Shown here: positions 17,644 through 25,624 of the stretch, one piece after another
Layout: every line of letters begins with the position of its first letter
Numbering within the stretch: the first letter of the stretch is position 1
Source: an uncultured Senegalimassilia sp.
Lineage (GTDB): Bacteria > Actinomycetota > Coriobacteriia > Coriobacteriales > Eggerthellaceae
NCBI RefSeq assembly: GCF_902464545.1
Contig: NZ_CABQJR010000004.1
Span: 1 to 64,000, forward strand
Direction of reading: 5' to 3'
Length of the DNA stretch: 64,000 nucleotides
Made by a program: the position numbers and the translations under genes
Notes under the pieces: model-generated
Seen by the model: the letters and a program-made list of their open reading frames with translations, nothing else
Database searches by the model: none
What the model was told of the DNA's origin: nothing

Positions 17644-18990
17644 CTAGCCGCGCACGAAGCAGCTGACCAACTCCACATGATAGGTTTGCGGGAACAGATC
17701 GACGGGCTGCACGCGCTCCAGGCGGTAACCCACATCCTCGAAGCGACGCACGTCGCGCGCCCAGGTGGCAGGGTTGCAGCTGACGTAGACCACGCGCCCT
17801 GGGCGGGCGGCGGCGATATCGGCCGGCACGCCGTCGGCAAGGCCCGCGCGCGGCGGGTCCACCACCAGCGCGTCAAGGCCGCCCAGCTCAGGCAGCTCGC
17901 GAGCAGCGTCGCCGCCGATGACGTCGATGTCGACGTAGTTCTCGTCGGCGTTGCGGCGCAGGTCGCGAACCGAGGACGCCGCGGACTCGACGGCGATCAC
18001 GTCGGCGCCGGCGCGCGCCATGGCCACGCCGAAGGTACCGCAGCCCGCGTACAGGTCGGCGACGAGCAGCCCGTCGAGGCCCTCGGGGCCGTCCTCCCCC
18101 ACGCTTCCGCCGAGCATGCGGATGGCCTGTTCCATGAGCTTTTCGGCCTGCGCGGTGTTCACCTGGAAAAACGACGGCGCATGCGCCACATAGCGCGCGC
18201 CGAGCAGCTGCTCTTGCCAGCAGCCCTTGCCGTCGAGCACCTCAAGGCCCTTGATCTTACGCGCCTTGCCCGGGTCGGCGATGACGCGCACCACGCTCGT
18301 GGCCTTGAGCGAGCTTTTCAGCATCTTGGCGGCCGCCGCGCGCGGGAAGCCCGACGGGCGCGTCCACAGCGCGATCTCGGTCTCGCGCGTTCGCACGCTC
18401 GTACGCACGCCCACGCGGAAGATGCCCAGGTCATCGGAGCCTTGCAGATAGCGAAGCGCCCCGCGCAGCGCCTTGGGGGCCTTCGCGATGGCGTCATGGG
18501 CCAGCGGGCAGGACAGCGCCTGCATCACATCAGGGCTTCCCTCCTGATGAAAGCCCAGGTTGAACACGCCCTTCGCATCCCATTGCGCGCCCAATTCCAG
18601 CTTGTTGCGGTACCCCCACTGGCGCTTGGAGGGCAGGCACGGCGCCACCAGCTCCGCCGCCGCGTCGCCGAAGCCGCCCGTGCGGGCAAGCGCCGCCACC
18701 ACGTTGGCGCGCTTGGCCTCAAGCTGCGCGTCGTAGGCGATATGCTGCCACGGGGCTGCGCCGCTTGCCGCGGGCTCGGCCCACTTCGGCATCACGCGGC
18801 ACGCGCCTGGTTGTTCAAGCTTGGCGATGCGGGCGCGTGCGAACGTGGGCTTGTCCTCGACCACCTCCACGCTTGCCACATCGCCCGGGGCGCCGCCTTC
18901 CACGAACACGGTCTTGCCGTCGGACAGGTGCCCGACGGCTTCGGCGCCGTAGCCCATGCGCTCGATGGTGATGATTTCGGTCATGTTCAC
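17644..18990 (-). CDS. RNA m5U methyltransferase, RlmD/RlmCD/TrmA family
   Basis: 448 aa. A TRAM-like N-terminus (ITIERMGYGAEAVGHL) precedes an SAM-binding Rossmann domain (DLYAGCGTFGVAMARAGADV) and the catalytic motifs ALVVDPPRAGL and VYVSCNPATWARDV, whose Cys attacks C6 of uridine. The Fe-S Cys cluster seen in RlmD-type enzymes (CGGC before WQH) is replaced here by ASGAAPWQH, so the cluster is probably lost. Target is 23S rRNA or tRNA uridine; I cannot tell which. Start is GTG 18990 or ATG 18984. Confidence 0.88.
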   Translation of the reverse strand: MNMTEIITIERMGYGAEAVGHLSDGKTVFVEGGAPGDVASVEVVEDKPTFARARIAKLEQPGACRVMPKWAEPAASGAAPWQHIAYDAQLEAKRANVVAALARTGGFGDAAAELVAPCLPSKRQWGYRNKLELGAQWDAKGVFNLGFHQEGSPDVMQALSCPLAHDAIAKAPKALRGALRYLQGSDDLGIFRVGVRTSVRTRETEIALWTRPSGFPRAAAAKMLKSSLKATSVVRVIADPGKARKIKGLEVLDGKGCWQEQLLGARYVAHAPSFFQVNTAQAEKLMEQAIRMLGGSVGEDGPEGLDGLLVADLYAGCGTFGVAMARAGADVIAVESAASSVRDLRRNADENYVDIDVIGGDAARELPELGGLDALVVDPPRAGLADGVPADIAAARPGRVVYVSCNPATWARDVRRFEDVGYRLERVQPVDLFPQTYHVELVSCFVRG

Positions 18991-19029
18991 ACTCGTTTCT
19001 TTTTCGTGCCCATTCGGGCGATAGTAGCG

Positions 19030-19035
19030 TATAAT
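19030..19035 (+). promoter_or_regulatory. -10 box of tRNA-Arg
   Basis: A perfect TATAAT lies 10 bases before the mature tRNA 5' end region (19046). The -35 hexamer is not obvious. Confidence 0.6.
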
Positions 19036-19045
19036 CGGTGGATAC

Positions 19046-19122
19046 GCCCTAGTAGCTCAGTTGGATAGAGCGTCTGCCTCCGGAGCAGAAGGCCACAGGT
19101 TCGAACCCTGCCTAGGGCACCA
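19046..19122 (+). tRNA. tRNA-Arg (CCG), prophage insertion site
   Basis: 77 bases with encoded CCA. Acceptor GCCCTAG pairs with CTAGGGC; the anticodon loop CTCCGGA gives CCG. The integrase gene runs antisense into this tRNA and stops inside it at 19057. The tRNA remains intact after insertion. Confidence 0.96.
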
Positions 19123-20526
19123 TTTGCATTTTGTACGAACCCGTTGGACGTCAAGTCTGGCGGGTTCGTTGCTTTCCACGTCGTAGTTCAGCGTCACTAT
19201 GCACTCTTCGTCGCTCACGCTCACCTGGTAGACGAACGCCTTCAGCAGCGTCGCGTCGTCCAGGGCGGAGCCGCATTGCAGGAAGTCGGCCAGCCGCTCG
19301 GGGTCTATCTGCTCGTCCCTGATCGCCTCAAGGTCGAGCTTGGCGCGGTCGCGCTGGTGTTCGAGCTCCGCTATGCGCTCCTTCGCACCCGGGGCTATTA
19401 TGCCCTGCTCGATGGCGTTGAGGATGTTCTTAAGGCCGCGCTCGGCGGCTGAGAGCGATTGGGCGGCCTGCTTGCGCCTCGCCGCCACCTCCGCTCCGTC
19501 CGAGCTTTCCGCGACCATGCGGGCTATCCGCAAGGCCTCCTCGCGGTCTTGCAGGAGCGTCCGCAGCGCCTTGACGATCTCACCCTCAAGCTCCTCGCGC
19601 CTCACGGGCCTCACGCAGCCGTCATGGCAGCGGTAGTACTCGTATTTCACGTTCTTGCGCCCGCGCCCGCTCACGCCTTGCAGGTTGCGCCCGCAGCCCG
19701 CGCAGATCGCCTTGCCGGAAAGGGCGAAGTCGCCCCAGCTCTCCGCGCTGCGCTCCTTGGCCGCGCGTATGCTCTGTGCCTCCATGAACGTCACCTCGTC
19801 GATGATCGCGGGCATGCCGCCCTCTTTGACAACGCCGCCCCACTCGTAGCGCCCCGTGTACTTCCGGTTCTTTACCATCCGCTCGACCATCGAGTAGCCG
19901 CACGGGTTTCCCTGCGAGGTCTTGACCCCGCGTGCCGCGAAGTCGCGCGCTATAGAGTTGGTGGTCTCCTTTGCTATGCGCCGCTTGAACGCCTCGCGCA
20001 CGAAAGCGGCCTCGTCCTCGTCGATCACGTACTCGTCGGCCTCGTTGCTGGCGTAGCCGAACACGCGCACGCCGTTGGTCTTGCACTTGAGCGCGTTGCC
20101 CTCCATGCCGCGCCTCGTGCGGATCGCGGTCTTCTTCGACTCGCACGCCGCAAGGCCCTCAAGCAGCTTCTCGTAAATGATGCCCTCGGGCGAATCTGGT
20201 ATCTGCTCAAGCGCCGAGACGAGCTTCACGCCGTGCTGGGCAAGCTCGCGCTTGTATATGGGCGCGTCGTATTCCCCACGGCTGAAGCGATCCATCATGT
20301 ACACAAGCACTATGTCGCTCTCGCCAGCGTTCGCGACCATGCGCTGGAATTCGGGGCGGTCATCGGTACGCCCGCTTATGGCGTAGTCGCAGTATTCCGC
20401 CACGATGGCGTACCTCTCGCGCTGGCACCACTGGCGGCAGATGCGCAGCTGGTCGTCGATGGAGGCCTCGCGCTGCTTGTTGCACGAAAAGCGGGCGTAT
20501 ATCACCGCAGTTCTAGCTGTTGGCAT
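19057..20526 (-). CDS. int: Large serine integrase of the prophage
   Basis: 489 aa. The resolvase domain begins AVIYARFS, with Ser14 as the likely nucleophile, and continues with RPEFQRMVANAGESDIVLVY and MMDRFSR. A recombinase domain (about 165-260) and a zinc ribbon (CAGCGRNL to RCHDGC) follow, then a coiled coil. The C-terminal ~20 residues (PRQGSNLWPSAPEADALSN) are encoded by the antisense strand of host tRNA-Arg, and the stop is inside the tRNA. I use the ATG at 20526, which has GAGGAGG upstream. It overlaps the preceding gene by 14 bases. It carries out insertion between attP and the tRNA. Confidence 0.94.
   Translation of the reverse strand: MPTARTAVIYARFSCNKQREASIDDQLRICRQWCQRERYAIVAEYCDYAISGRTDDRPEFQRMVANAGESDIVLVYMMDRFSRGEYDAPIYKRELAQHGVKLVSALEQIPDSPEGIIYEKLLEGLAACESKKTAIRTRRGMEGNALKCKTNGVRVFGYASNEADEYVIDEDEAAFVREAFKRRIAKETTNSIARDFAARGVKTSQGNPCGYSMVERMVKNRKYTGRYEWGGVVKEGGMPAIIDEVTFMEAQSIRAAKERSAESWGDFALSGKAICAGCGRNLQGVSGRGRKNVKYEYYRCHDGCVRPVRREELEGEIVKALRTLLQDREEALRIARMVAESSDGAEVAARRKQAAQSLSAAERGLKNILNAIEQGIIAPGAKERIAELEHQRDRAKLDLEAIRDEQIDPERLADFLQCGSALDDATLLKAFVYQVSVSDEECIVTLNYDVESNEPARLDVQRVRTKCKWCPRQGSNLWPSAPEADALSN
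19117..19124. other. Putative attL core
   Basis: GCACCATT covers the tRNA 3' end and the first phage-side bases and is repeated at 55365-55372 at the other end of the prophage. Beyond the core the two ends are only related, not identical, because the right flank carries an older integrase remnant. Confidence 0.5.
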
Positions 20527-21016
20527 TGAACGGAACCTCCTCACCACTTCTCTCGCACTCGTCAAGCCAAGAGAACACAGCTTCTTGATCTGGAATCATG
20601 GCAACAATCTCAGGTATCCCCTGCGCGTACCATCCAACGTTTTTGCACCTAATCTTGACCCGGTATCCCATACGGATCATTTTTCGAATGCTTTTGCTCA
20701 TTGGGCTAAAAGAGCCAAATGGCTTGCCCCTATACATAAGCGCGTTGTTTCCGTGTTCGGCAGTATTCCATTCTGTTCCCGTCAACTCGCTTACAAGGGT
20801 GACAGGCTTCCTAGCGACCTCAGCATCGAATGTCTGCCCGACCCTTATTCCCTTCAATGGCCCGCCGTAGTAGGTGTAGACATCGCGCTCGTGTGAGCCG
20901 GATAGAACGATCTCCTTTGTTGGGAACATCTCGGAAACCTTCTCGTGCGCAGTGTTTGAAACTTGATTTATAGCGACCTTCGCAGCGGCTTTAGCCATAT
21001 CACCAAGAAGTCCCAT
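20513..21016 (-). CDS. Hypothetical prophage protein between repressor and integrase
   Basis: 167 aa, no motif I can name. The start is amphipathic (LLGDMAKAAAKVAINQVSNT). The middle has a small beta-rich part (RDVYTYYGGPLKGIRVGQTF, then MYRGKPFGSFSP), and the protein ends acidic. It lies in the lysogeny operon and is probably expressed in the lysogen, as superinfection-immunity or host-benefit genes often are; that role is only inferred from position. Confidence 0.6.
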   Translation of the reverse strand: MGLLGDMAKAAAKVAINQVSNTAHEKVSEMFPTKEIVLSGSHERDVYTYYGGPLKGIRVGQTFDAEVARKPVTLVSELTGTEWNTAEHGNNALMYRGKPFGSFSPMSKSIRKMIRMGYRVKIRCKNVGWYAQGIPEIVAMIPDQEAVFSWLDECERSGEEVPFNANS

Positions 21017-21018
21017 GC

Positions 21019-21231
21019 CTATTCCTCCTCGTATGTCATCCGAGCCATCTCTTCAAGGGACACGCCAAGAGCGTCCGCTATCGCCTTAGCTTTACCAAGT
21101 GTTGGCTCTTTTGCCCTTCCGCTCAAAAGGGCAGAAACGGTCGATCTAGGGGAACCAATAGCGCGAGCAAGCTCAGCTGGAGTCATTCCCTGTTCCTCTA
21201 AGTAATGTGCGAGAACAAACCGGTACTCCAT
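21019..21231 (-). CDS. HTH (XRE/Cro-CI) repressor, lysogeny control
   Basis: 70 aa, a single helix-turn-helix domain: MTPAELARAIGSPRSTVSAL then LGKAKAIADALGVSLEEMA. It is divergent from the Cro-like gene at 21339 and faces three palindromic operators, the arrangement of a CI-type repressor. It lacks a C-terminal oligomerisation or peptidase domain, so induction may not go through RecA-dependent self-cleavage. Confidence 0.85.
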   Translation of the reverse strand: MEYRFVLAHYLEEQGMTPAELARAIGSPRSTVSALLSGRAKEPTLGKAKAIADALGVSLEEMARMTYEEE

Positions 21232-21261
21232 GGCCTCCCCTTACAGTCCAAATATTTACAC

Positions 21262-21322
21262 GTACAAAGTATTGCACGGTGTAAAACTTTGTACAATACT
21301 GTAGGAGTACAAAGTTTTGTAC
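21262..21322. promoter_or_regulatory. Three-site palindromic operator between repressor and Cro-like gene
   Basis: O1 GTACAAAGTATTGCAC (21262-21277), O2 GTGTAAAACTTTGTAC (21279-21294) and O3 GTACAAAGTTTTGTAC (21307-21322) are near-perfect inverted repeats of one consensus, GTACAAA-N2-TTTGTAC-like. O1 and O2 centres are 17 bp apart, O2 and O3 28 bp. A TACAAT -10-like hexamer for the rightward promoter (21292-21297) overlaps O2. The layout fits lambda-type repressor control. Confidence 0.85.
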
Positions 21323-21338
21323 GGGAGAAAGGAGAAGC

Positions 21339-21542
21339 ATGAACCTGTCGGAGAAGGTCAACGAGTACGCCGAAACGAATGGTGTTACACGTGACGCGCT
21401 GGCAGACAGTCTCGGTATGAGCCGATCTTCGTTCTTTAACAAAGTTCGAGGCTCGTACGAGTTCAGCCTGTCTGAAGCCTACGCGCTATCTCGCATCCTC
21501 GGCGTTTCGTTGGACGAGCTGCATGAGCTGGCGGTGGCCTAA
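21339..21542 (+). CDS. Cro-like HTH protein, first early gene
   Basis: 67 aa. Helix-turn-helix: VTRDALADSLGMSRSSFFNK and SEAYALSRILGVSLDELHEL. It lies just right of the operators with AAAGGAG upstream and is the first gene of the lytic early operon. By position it is the Cro counterpart; an excisionase role is less likely. Confidence 0.8.
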   Translation: MNLSEKVNEYAETNGVTRDALADSLGMSRSSFFNKVRGSYEFSLSEAYALSRILGVSLDELHELAVA

Positions 21543-21673
21543 TGAGCGACGAGAAGCAACAGGAGCAGCGTCAGAAGACGGCCCGCGAAGTTGCCTTTGA
21601 CGGCATGTGCTCGACGATCCGCCAAGCATATCGCAAGTGGGAACGCCAGCAGAAGGGAGAAGCGAAGGCGTGA
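21542..21673 (+). CDS. Small hypothetical early protein
   Basis: 43 aa, starting MSDEKQQEQRQKTAREVAFD and ending in a basic stretch. It starts in the stop codon of the Cro-like gene (TAATG) and its own stop overlaps the next GTG (GTGA). Translational coupling on both sides supports it as real. Function unknown. Confidence 0.6.
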   Translation: MSDEKQQEQRQKTAREVAFDGMCSTIRQAYRKWERQQKGEAKA

Positions 21674-22032
21674 AGCAGTGGTCTACACGTGAGCTCAGAT
21701 ACCTCGAAGAGCACGCCGGAGACGGCGCCAAGCAGGTAGCCAAGGACCTCGGGCGCTCCATCGACTCAGTGAAGCATATGGCGCGGAAGTGCGGACTCTC
21801 ACTCCGCAAGCGCCGCCAATGCTCACACTGCGGCCAATGGACGTTCCGCCCACTGAACAGGATCAGCGGCTGGTGCATCGAGTGCACGAAGGAGCTTCAC
21901 ATGGCAGACCTCGCCGAGCAGGCAAACGCGATGAAGGAGGAGGCGATCAGGGAGAAGAGGAATGACAGGCAGCGCCAGCGCTACTACAGCCAGAAGAGCA
22001 GGGCGAAAAAGGCGGCAAAAAAGAGGCCCTAA
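21670..22032 (+). CDS. HTH plus zinc-ribbon early protein
   Basis: 120 aa from GTG 21670. A Myb/SANT-like helical part (STRELRYLEEHAGDGAKQVA, DLGRSIDSVKHMARKCGL) precedes a Zn-ribbon (CSHCGQWTFRP, then WCIECT) and a strongly basic C-terminal tail. The design suggests a DNA-binding early regulator. The longer open frame from 21607 overlaps the preceding gene and is not needed. Confidence 0.65.
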   Translation: MKQWSTRELRYLEEHAGDGAKQVAKDLGRSIDSVKHMARKCGLSLRKRRQCSHCGQWTFRPLNRISGWCIECTKELHMADLAEQANAMKEEAIREKRNDRQRQRYYSQKSRAKKAAKKRP

Positions 22033-22079
22033 AAAGCGCCCTAGCAATGACCTGCGAAAACACCGAAAGGAGAACGGAA

Positions 22080-22364
22080 ATGCAGACAAAAAAGAAAGCG
22101 AGCGCCCCCAGCTTCCACACATCGGGCACCCGCTACGTAGCCGCCTCGAAAGAGGCTGCATCCATCATACCATTCGAGGGCAAGCGCCCGACGGCGCAGG
22201 AGCAGCTTGAGCGCTCCCAGTTCAGGGCGGGCGTCATGGTCGGCTTCCTCGCGGCCCTCATGATCTTCCTCGCCGTGCTCTGGCTCTGGGTCATCCCCAC
22301 GATGGACCAGGCCGTGGCCGACGCCCAGCGCGCGGTGGGAACCATGGCGGTGCTCAATGCGTAA
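22080..22364 (+). CDS. Single-span membrane protein, early region
   Basis: 94 aa from ATG 22080 with AAAGGAG upstream. One membrane helix (GVMVGFLAALMIFLAVLWLW, about 51-72) is flanked by a polar N-terminus and a short helix. No family recognised. Confidence 0.6.
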   Translation: MQTKKKASAPSFHTSGTRYVAASKEAASIIPFEGKRPTAQEQLERSQFRAGVMVGFLAALMIFLAVLWLWVIPTMDQAVADAQRAVGTMAVLNA

Positions 22365-22692
22365 CGACGAGAGATACCGCCCCAAGCCGCAGAGCAACCA
22401 GCTTGAGATCTTCGGCCTGGGCATGGCGGGCGAGCAGGACGTGGCCGAGGCCAAGAAGTGGATCGAGGCCAACCCCGAGGCGTGGCGGTTCATGCTCTCC
22501 AACGCCCGCCGCCTCAAGGAGAAGGGCTACGTGTCGATCAACTACCTGGTGAACATGGTGCGCAACGAGCTGCACGTCGGCTGCAAGAACGGCATAGCCC
22601 CAGCCCTTGCCCGAATCATGGAGGCGCGATACCCGGAGCTGCGCGGAGCATTCAACAAGCACCGCAGCCAGAGCGATGGGTTCAGCGAATGA
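22357..22692 (+). CDS. Hypothetical early phage protein
   Basis: 111 aa, mostly helical (VAEAKKWIEANPEAWRFMLS; YVSINYLVNMVRNELHVGCK; APALARIMEARYPELRGAFN). It resembles small proteins commonly coded beside RusA in phages of Gram-positive hosts. It overlaps both neighbours by a few bases. Confidence 0.6.
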   Translation: MRNDERYRPKPQSNQLEIFGLGMAGEQDVAEAKKWIEANPEAWRFMLSNARRLKEKGYVSINYLVNMVRNELHVGCKNGIAPALARIMEARYPELRGAFNKHRSQSDGFSE

Positions 22693-23150
22693 GCTGGCAG
22701 CGCACCCTTGCGGCCACGGCGCACATCACCATGCACCCCGCCCAGCTTGTCGGAAAACAGCGCCCTATGACCGACTACCGCAACCACCGAACCTACACGC
22801 CGACCAAGACGCTCAAGGCCGAGAAGGCCATCAAGGACGCGTTCCGCGCGGCATACGGCGAGACCTTCGCCAACCACGACGGCCCGGTTGTGATGCGGAT
22901 CTCGACCACCAGGCCGCTCGCGAAAAGCAACCCGAAGTACTGGGAGGGCCGCGCCGACCTCGGCAAGCCCGACTGGGACAACCTCGGCAAGCTCGCCTGC
23001 GACGCGCTCAACGGGATCGCCTTCAAGGACGACTCGCAGGTCGACATGGGAGCCGTCACCAAACGCCCGAGGTCGCCATACGGCACCAAACCACGCATAG
23101 ACATCCACATCGAGTACTTCGTCGAGGAGTACGTGAAGGAGAAGAAATGA
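22689..23150 (+). CDS. rusA: RusA-family Holliday junction resolvase
   Basis: 153 aa from ATG 22689. The RusA signature is clear: GKPDWDNLGKLACDALNGIA then FKDDSQVDMG, holding the metal-binding Asp residues. It cuts four-way junctions made during phage recombination and fits with the ERF annealing protein coded 1.5 kb downstream. The start overlaps the previous stop (ATGA). Confidence 0.93.
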   Translation: MSWQRTLAATAHITMHPAQLVGKQRPMTDYRNHRTYTPTKTLKAEKAIKDAFRAAYGETFANHDGPVVMRISTTRPLAKSNPKYWEGRADLGKPDWDNLGKLACDALNGIAFKDDSQVDMGAVTKRPRSPYGTKPRIDIHIEYFVEEYVKEKK

Positions 23151-23482
23151 AGCACTTCGAGAACAACGTGAACGACGGCATGAGCCGCACCGACAGCATC
23201 GAGACGCTTATCGACCTCACCAGCTGCATCGCCGTGAACGCCCTCATTGTGGCGGGCGGCGAGGCCGAGGCCAACGAGAAGGACGCGGGCGCTTGGTGGG
23301 CCGTGATCGCCCTGGCCGAGGCCGCGCTTGAGGGCTACCCCGAGGACGTGCGCGCCAAGGGCTACCAGGTCGTCAACGAGAACACCAACCGGGAGCTTGT
23401 GGAGCAGGCGCGCCGCAAAGAAGCCGAGCAGGCCGTCAAGCACGTCATGAGCATCATCTTCGGCGTGAAGAAGGAGGACTAG
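23147..23482 (+). CDS. Hypothetical early phage protein
   Basis: 111 aa, starting in the RusA stop (ATGA). Acidic, helical, with MSRTDSIETLIDLTSCIAVN at the start. No motif recognised. Confidence 0.6.
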   Translation: MKHFENNVNDGMSRTDSIETLIDLTSCIAVNALIVAGGEAEANEKDAGAWWAVIALAEAALEGYPEDVRAKGYQVVNENTNRELVEQARRKEAEQAVKHVMSIIFGVKKED

Positions 23483-23484
23483 CC

Positions 23485-23691
23485 GTGCCATCCGCAGTGA
23501 GCATCCGCGCCTTCTTCAAGCAGGCCACCATCAAGGGCGGCACGGCCACCTTGCAGTTCGAGGTACTTATGGAGGACGCGAACGCCTTCCCCATGATGAG
23601 GAAGAACGGCAAGTACGTGATCCTGACCGCCGAGGACACCCAGCAGGCCATGGACTTCGACGACGAGACCGGGGAGGTCTGGGATGAGTAA
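23485..23691 (+). CDS. Hypothetical early phage protein
   Basis: 68 aa from GTG 23485, with GGAGG at -9. Beta-rich (ATIKGGTATLQFEVLMEDAN; KYVILTAEDTQQAMDFDD). Its end overlaps the DUF1351 gene start. Unknown function. Confidence 0.6.
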   Translation: MPSAVSIRAFFKQATIKGGTATLQFEVLMEDANAFPMMRKNGKYVILTAEDTQQAMDFDDETGEVWDE

Positions 23692-24691
23692 CGAAGCCGA
23701 GAACGTTGTGGCCGAGGTCATCGAGGAGCAGGACGCATCGAGCCTGACCGTGGCCTACAAGCCGTCCGTCATCGAGGCGAACTTCGACGCGCTCGAAGCC
23801 CACGTGCGCAAGACCGTCGAGGCCTACGATGGCGCGACCTACGACCTCACCAAGAAGGAAAACATTGCAGAGGCCAAGCACGACCGCAGCTACCTCAACG
23901 GCCTCAAGAAGGAGATCGACGAGCGCCGCAAGGCCGTGAAGCGCGAGTACAGCAAGCCGCTCGACGCCTTCGAGAAGCGCTGCAAGCAGATCACAGCCAT
24001 CATCGACGAAGCCGCCGACAACATCAAGGCGCAGCTCGACCAGGCCGAGGAAGAGCGCAAGGCCCGCGCCTACGCCAAGCTGCAGGAGCACTACGAGGAG
24101 TTCGCCGGGCTTCTGGCCCCCGTCGTGCCCTATGAGCGCTTCCACGAGCCGCAGTGGCTCAACAAGACCTTCGGCGAGATCAAGGCTTACGAGGCGCTTG
24201 AGGCGAAGGTCTCCAAGCTGGCGGGCGACTGGGAAACGCTCAAGTCGCAGTTCGAGGGCGAGCCTTTCTATGCCGAGGCCGAGCGCGAGCTGTTCGCGAC
24301 CCTCGACCTGGGCGCAGCGCTCACAGCGGCCCGCAAGGCGGCAGAAGAGGCCGCGCGCATTGCCGAGCTGAAAGCCGCCATGGAACCTGAACCAGAGCCG
24401 GAGGCCGCGCCCGAACCCGCCGGCAACTGGTATCCGGGCGGAAGCCCCATGCGGGAGATCGGCGACGAGCCTATCGGCCCCGCACCCATTGCCGCACCGG
24501 CGCCCGCGCCCGCACCAGTTGCCTCACCGGCGCCCGTGTCGAGTGGCCCCGCAACCCCCTGCGTGATGCTCATCGACTCCGCCACGACCGACCAAATGCA
24601 GGCCATCGGGCGCTTCTGCGGGAGCATCGGCGTGAGCGGCGTGTTCAAGCGCGGCACCCTACAGCAGGTCTACGAGCGCACGATCCGTTAG
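23684..24691 (+). CDS. DUF1351-family recombination-associated protein
   Basis: 335 aa. The N-terminal two thirds is coiled coil with the DUF1351 pattern (LNGLKKEIDERRKAVKREYS; PLDAFEKRCKQITAIIDEAA). A Pro/Ala/Glu linker (about 230-295) leads to a small C-terminal domain (TTDQMQAIGRFCGSIGVSGV). The family sits beside phage single-strand annealing proteins and is thought to help recombination or replication; no activity is proven as far as I know. The ERF gene follows after 9 bases. Confidence 0.85.
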   Translation: MSNEAENVVAEVIEEQDASSLTVAYKPSVIEANFDALEAHVRKTVEAYDGATYDLTKKENIAEAKHDRSYLNGLKKEIDERRKAVKREYSKPLDAFEKRCKQITAIIDEAADNIKAQLDQAEEERKARAYAKLQEHYEEFAGLLAPVVPYERFHEPQWLNKTFGEIKAYEALEAKVSKLAGDWETLKSQFEGEPFYAEAERELFATLDLGAALTAARKAAEEAARIAELKAAMEPEPEPEAAPEPAGNWYPGGSPMREIGDEPIGPAPIAAPAPAPAPVASPAPVSSGPATPCVMLIDSATTDQMQAIGRFCGSIGVSGVFKRGTLQQVYERTIR

Positions 24692-24700
24692 GAGCATCAA

Positions 24701-25267
24701 ATGGCAGACGACAAGCACATGACAATCGACCAGGCGGTGGCGCAGGTTCAGCGCTCCGTGGTCGTGCCGAAGGCGCGGTACAACGCGCACGGCAACTACT
24801 ACTACCGCTCGATGGAGGACATCGTTGCCGCGCTCAAGGAGCCTTGCCGTGACGCGGGCGTGTTCTTCACCCTCAACGACTCCATCGAGCAGGTGGGCGA
24901 CCGCTTCTACGTGAAGGCCACCTGCCTCGTGAAGTTCGAGGACGGCACGCCCGGCGAGATCGTCATTTGCGCCTACGCCCGCGAGCCGCTCGCCCAGAAG
25001 GGCATGAGCGAGACGCAGCTCACCGGCTCGGCGTCGAGCTACGCGCGCAAGTACGCGCTCTGCGGCATGTTCGACATCGACGGCACGAGCGACCCGGACT
25101 CCCTGAACGGCGTGGAAAAGCCCGAGAAGGAGCCGCCCGTGCAGGGGCCGTTCGACGCCAAGTGCAAGGCCTGCGGCACCGCCTACCGCTTCAACAGCCG
25201 CGAGCAGTACGAGCAGTTCATCCAGAACCCCGGTTGCTGCGCGACCCCGACGTGGACGGTCTTGTAG
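24701..25267 (+). CDS. erf: ERF-family single-strand annealing protein
   Basis: 188 aa. The ERF core is visible (YYYRSMEDIVAALKEPCRDA; then TGSASSYARKYALCGMFDID). The C-terminus has a Zn-ribbon-like CKACGTAYRFNSREQYEQF ending near CC. It anneals complementary strands for phage recombination with SSB and RusA from the same operon. Confidence 0.92.
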   Translation: MADDKHMTIDQAVAQVQRSVVVPKARYNAHGNYYYRSMEDIVAALKEPCRDAGVFFTLNDSIEQVGDRFYVKATCLVKFEDGTPGEIVICAYAREPLAQKGMSETQLTGSASSYARKYALCGMFDIDGTSDPDSLNGVEKPEKEPPVQGPFDAKCKACGTAYRFNSREQYEQFIQNPGCCATPTWTVL

Positions 25268-25270
25268 GCC

Positions 25271-25624
25271 ATGCAAGACCTGTACGGAGAGCGCGAGCAG
25301 CTTTTCGACCAGCTCATGCAGGAGCTTGAGGCCCTGCGCAGGACTGGCCAGCAGTACGCCGAGAACGAGGCCGAGTACCGCAAGGCGCTGCGCATAGCCA
25401 TCTTGGAGGAGCGTTCCAAGGGCACGCCGGTCACCGTGATAAGCGACCTGTGCCGGGGACGCCCCGACATAGCCGAGAAGAAGCAGCTGCGCGACTGCGC
25501 CGAAGCGCTCTACAAGGCCTCGAGCGAGGCAATCATGGCAATCAAGTTGAGGATCAAGACCGTTGACGCCGACATCCAGAGGACGTGGACGAGCGGCGGC
25601 ACCGGAGAAGGGAGCTTTTTGTGA
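25271..25624 (+). CDS. Hypothetical helical phage protein upstream of SSB
   Basis: 117 aa, helical and charged (REQLFDQLMQELEALRRTGQ), of a type often coded between recombinase and SSB in phages. The stop overlaps the SSB GTG start (GTGA). Confidence 0.7.
   Translation: MQDLYGEREQLFDQLMQELEALRRTGQQYAENEAEYRKALRIAILEERSKGTPVTVISDLCRGRPDIAEKKQLRDCAEALYKASSEAIMAIKLRIKTVDADIQRTWTSGGTGEGSFL

Noticed and set aside
19057..19120. Treating the integrase tail PRQGSNLWPSAPEADALSN as a conserved domain
   Set aside because: This is antisense tRNA sequence, commonly annotated by error on proteins ending near tRNA genes.
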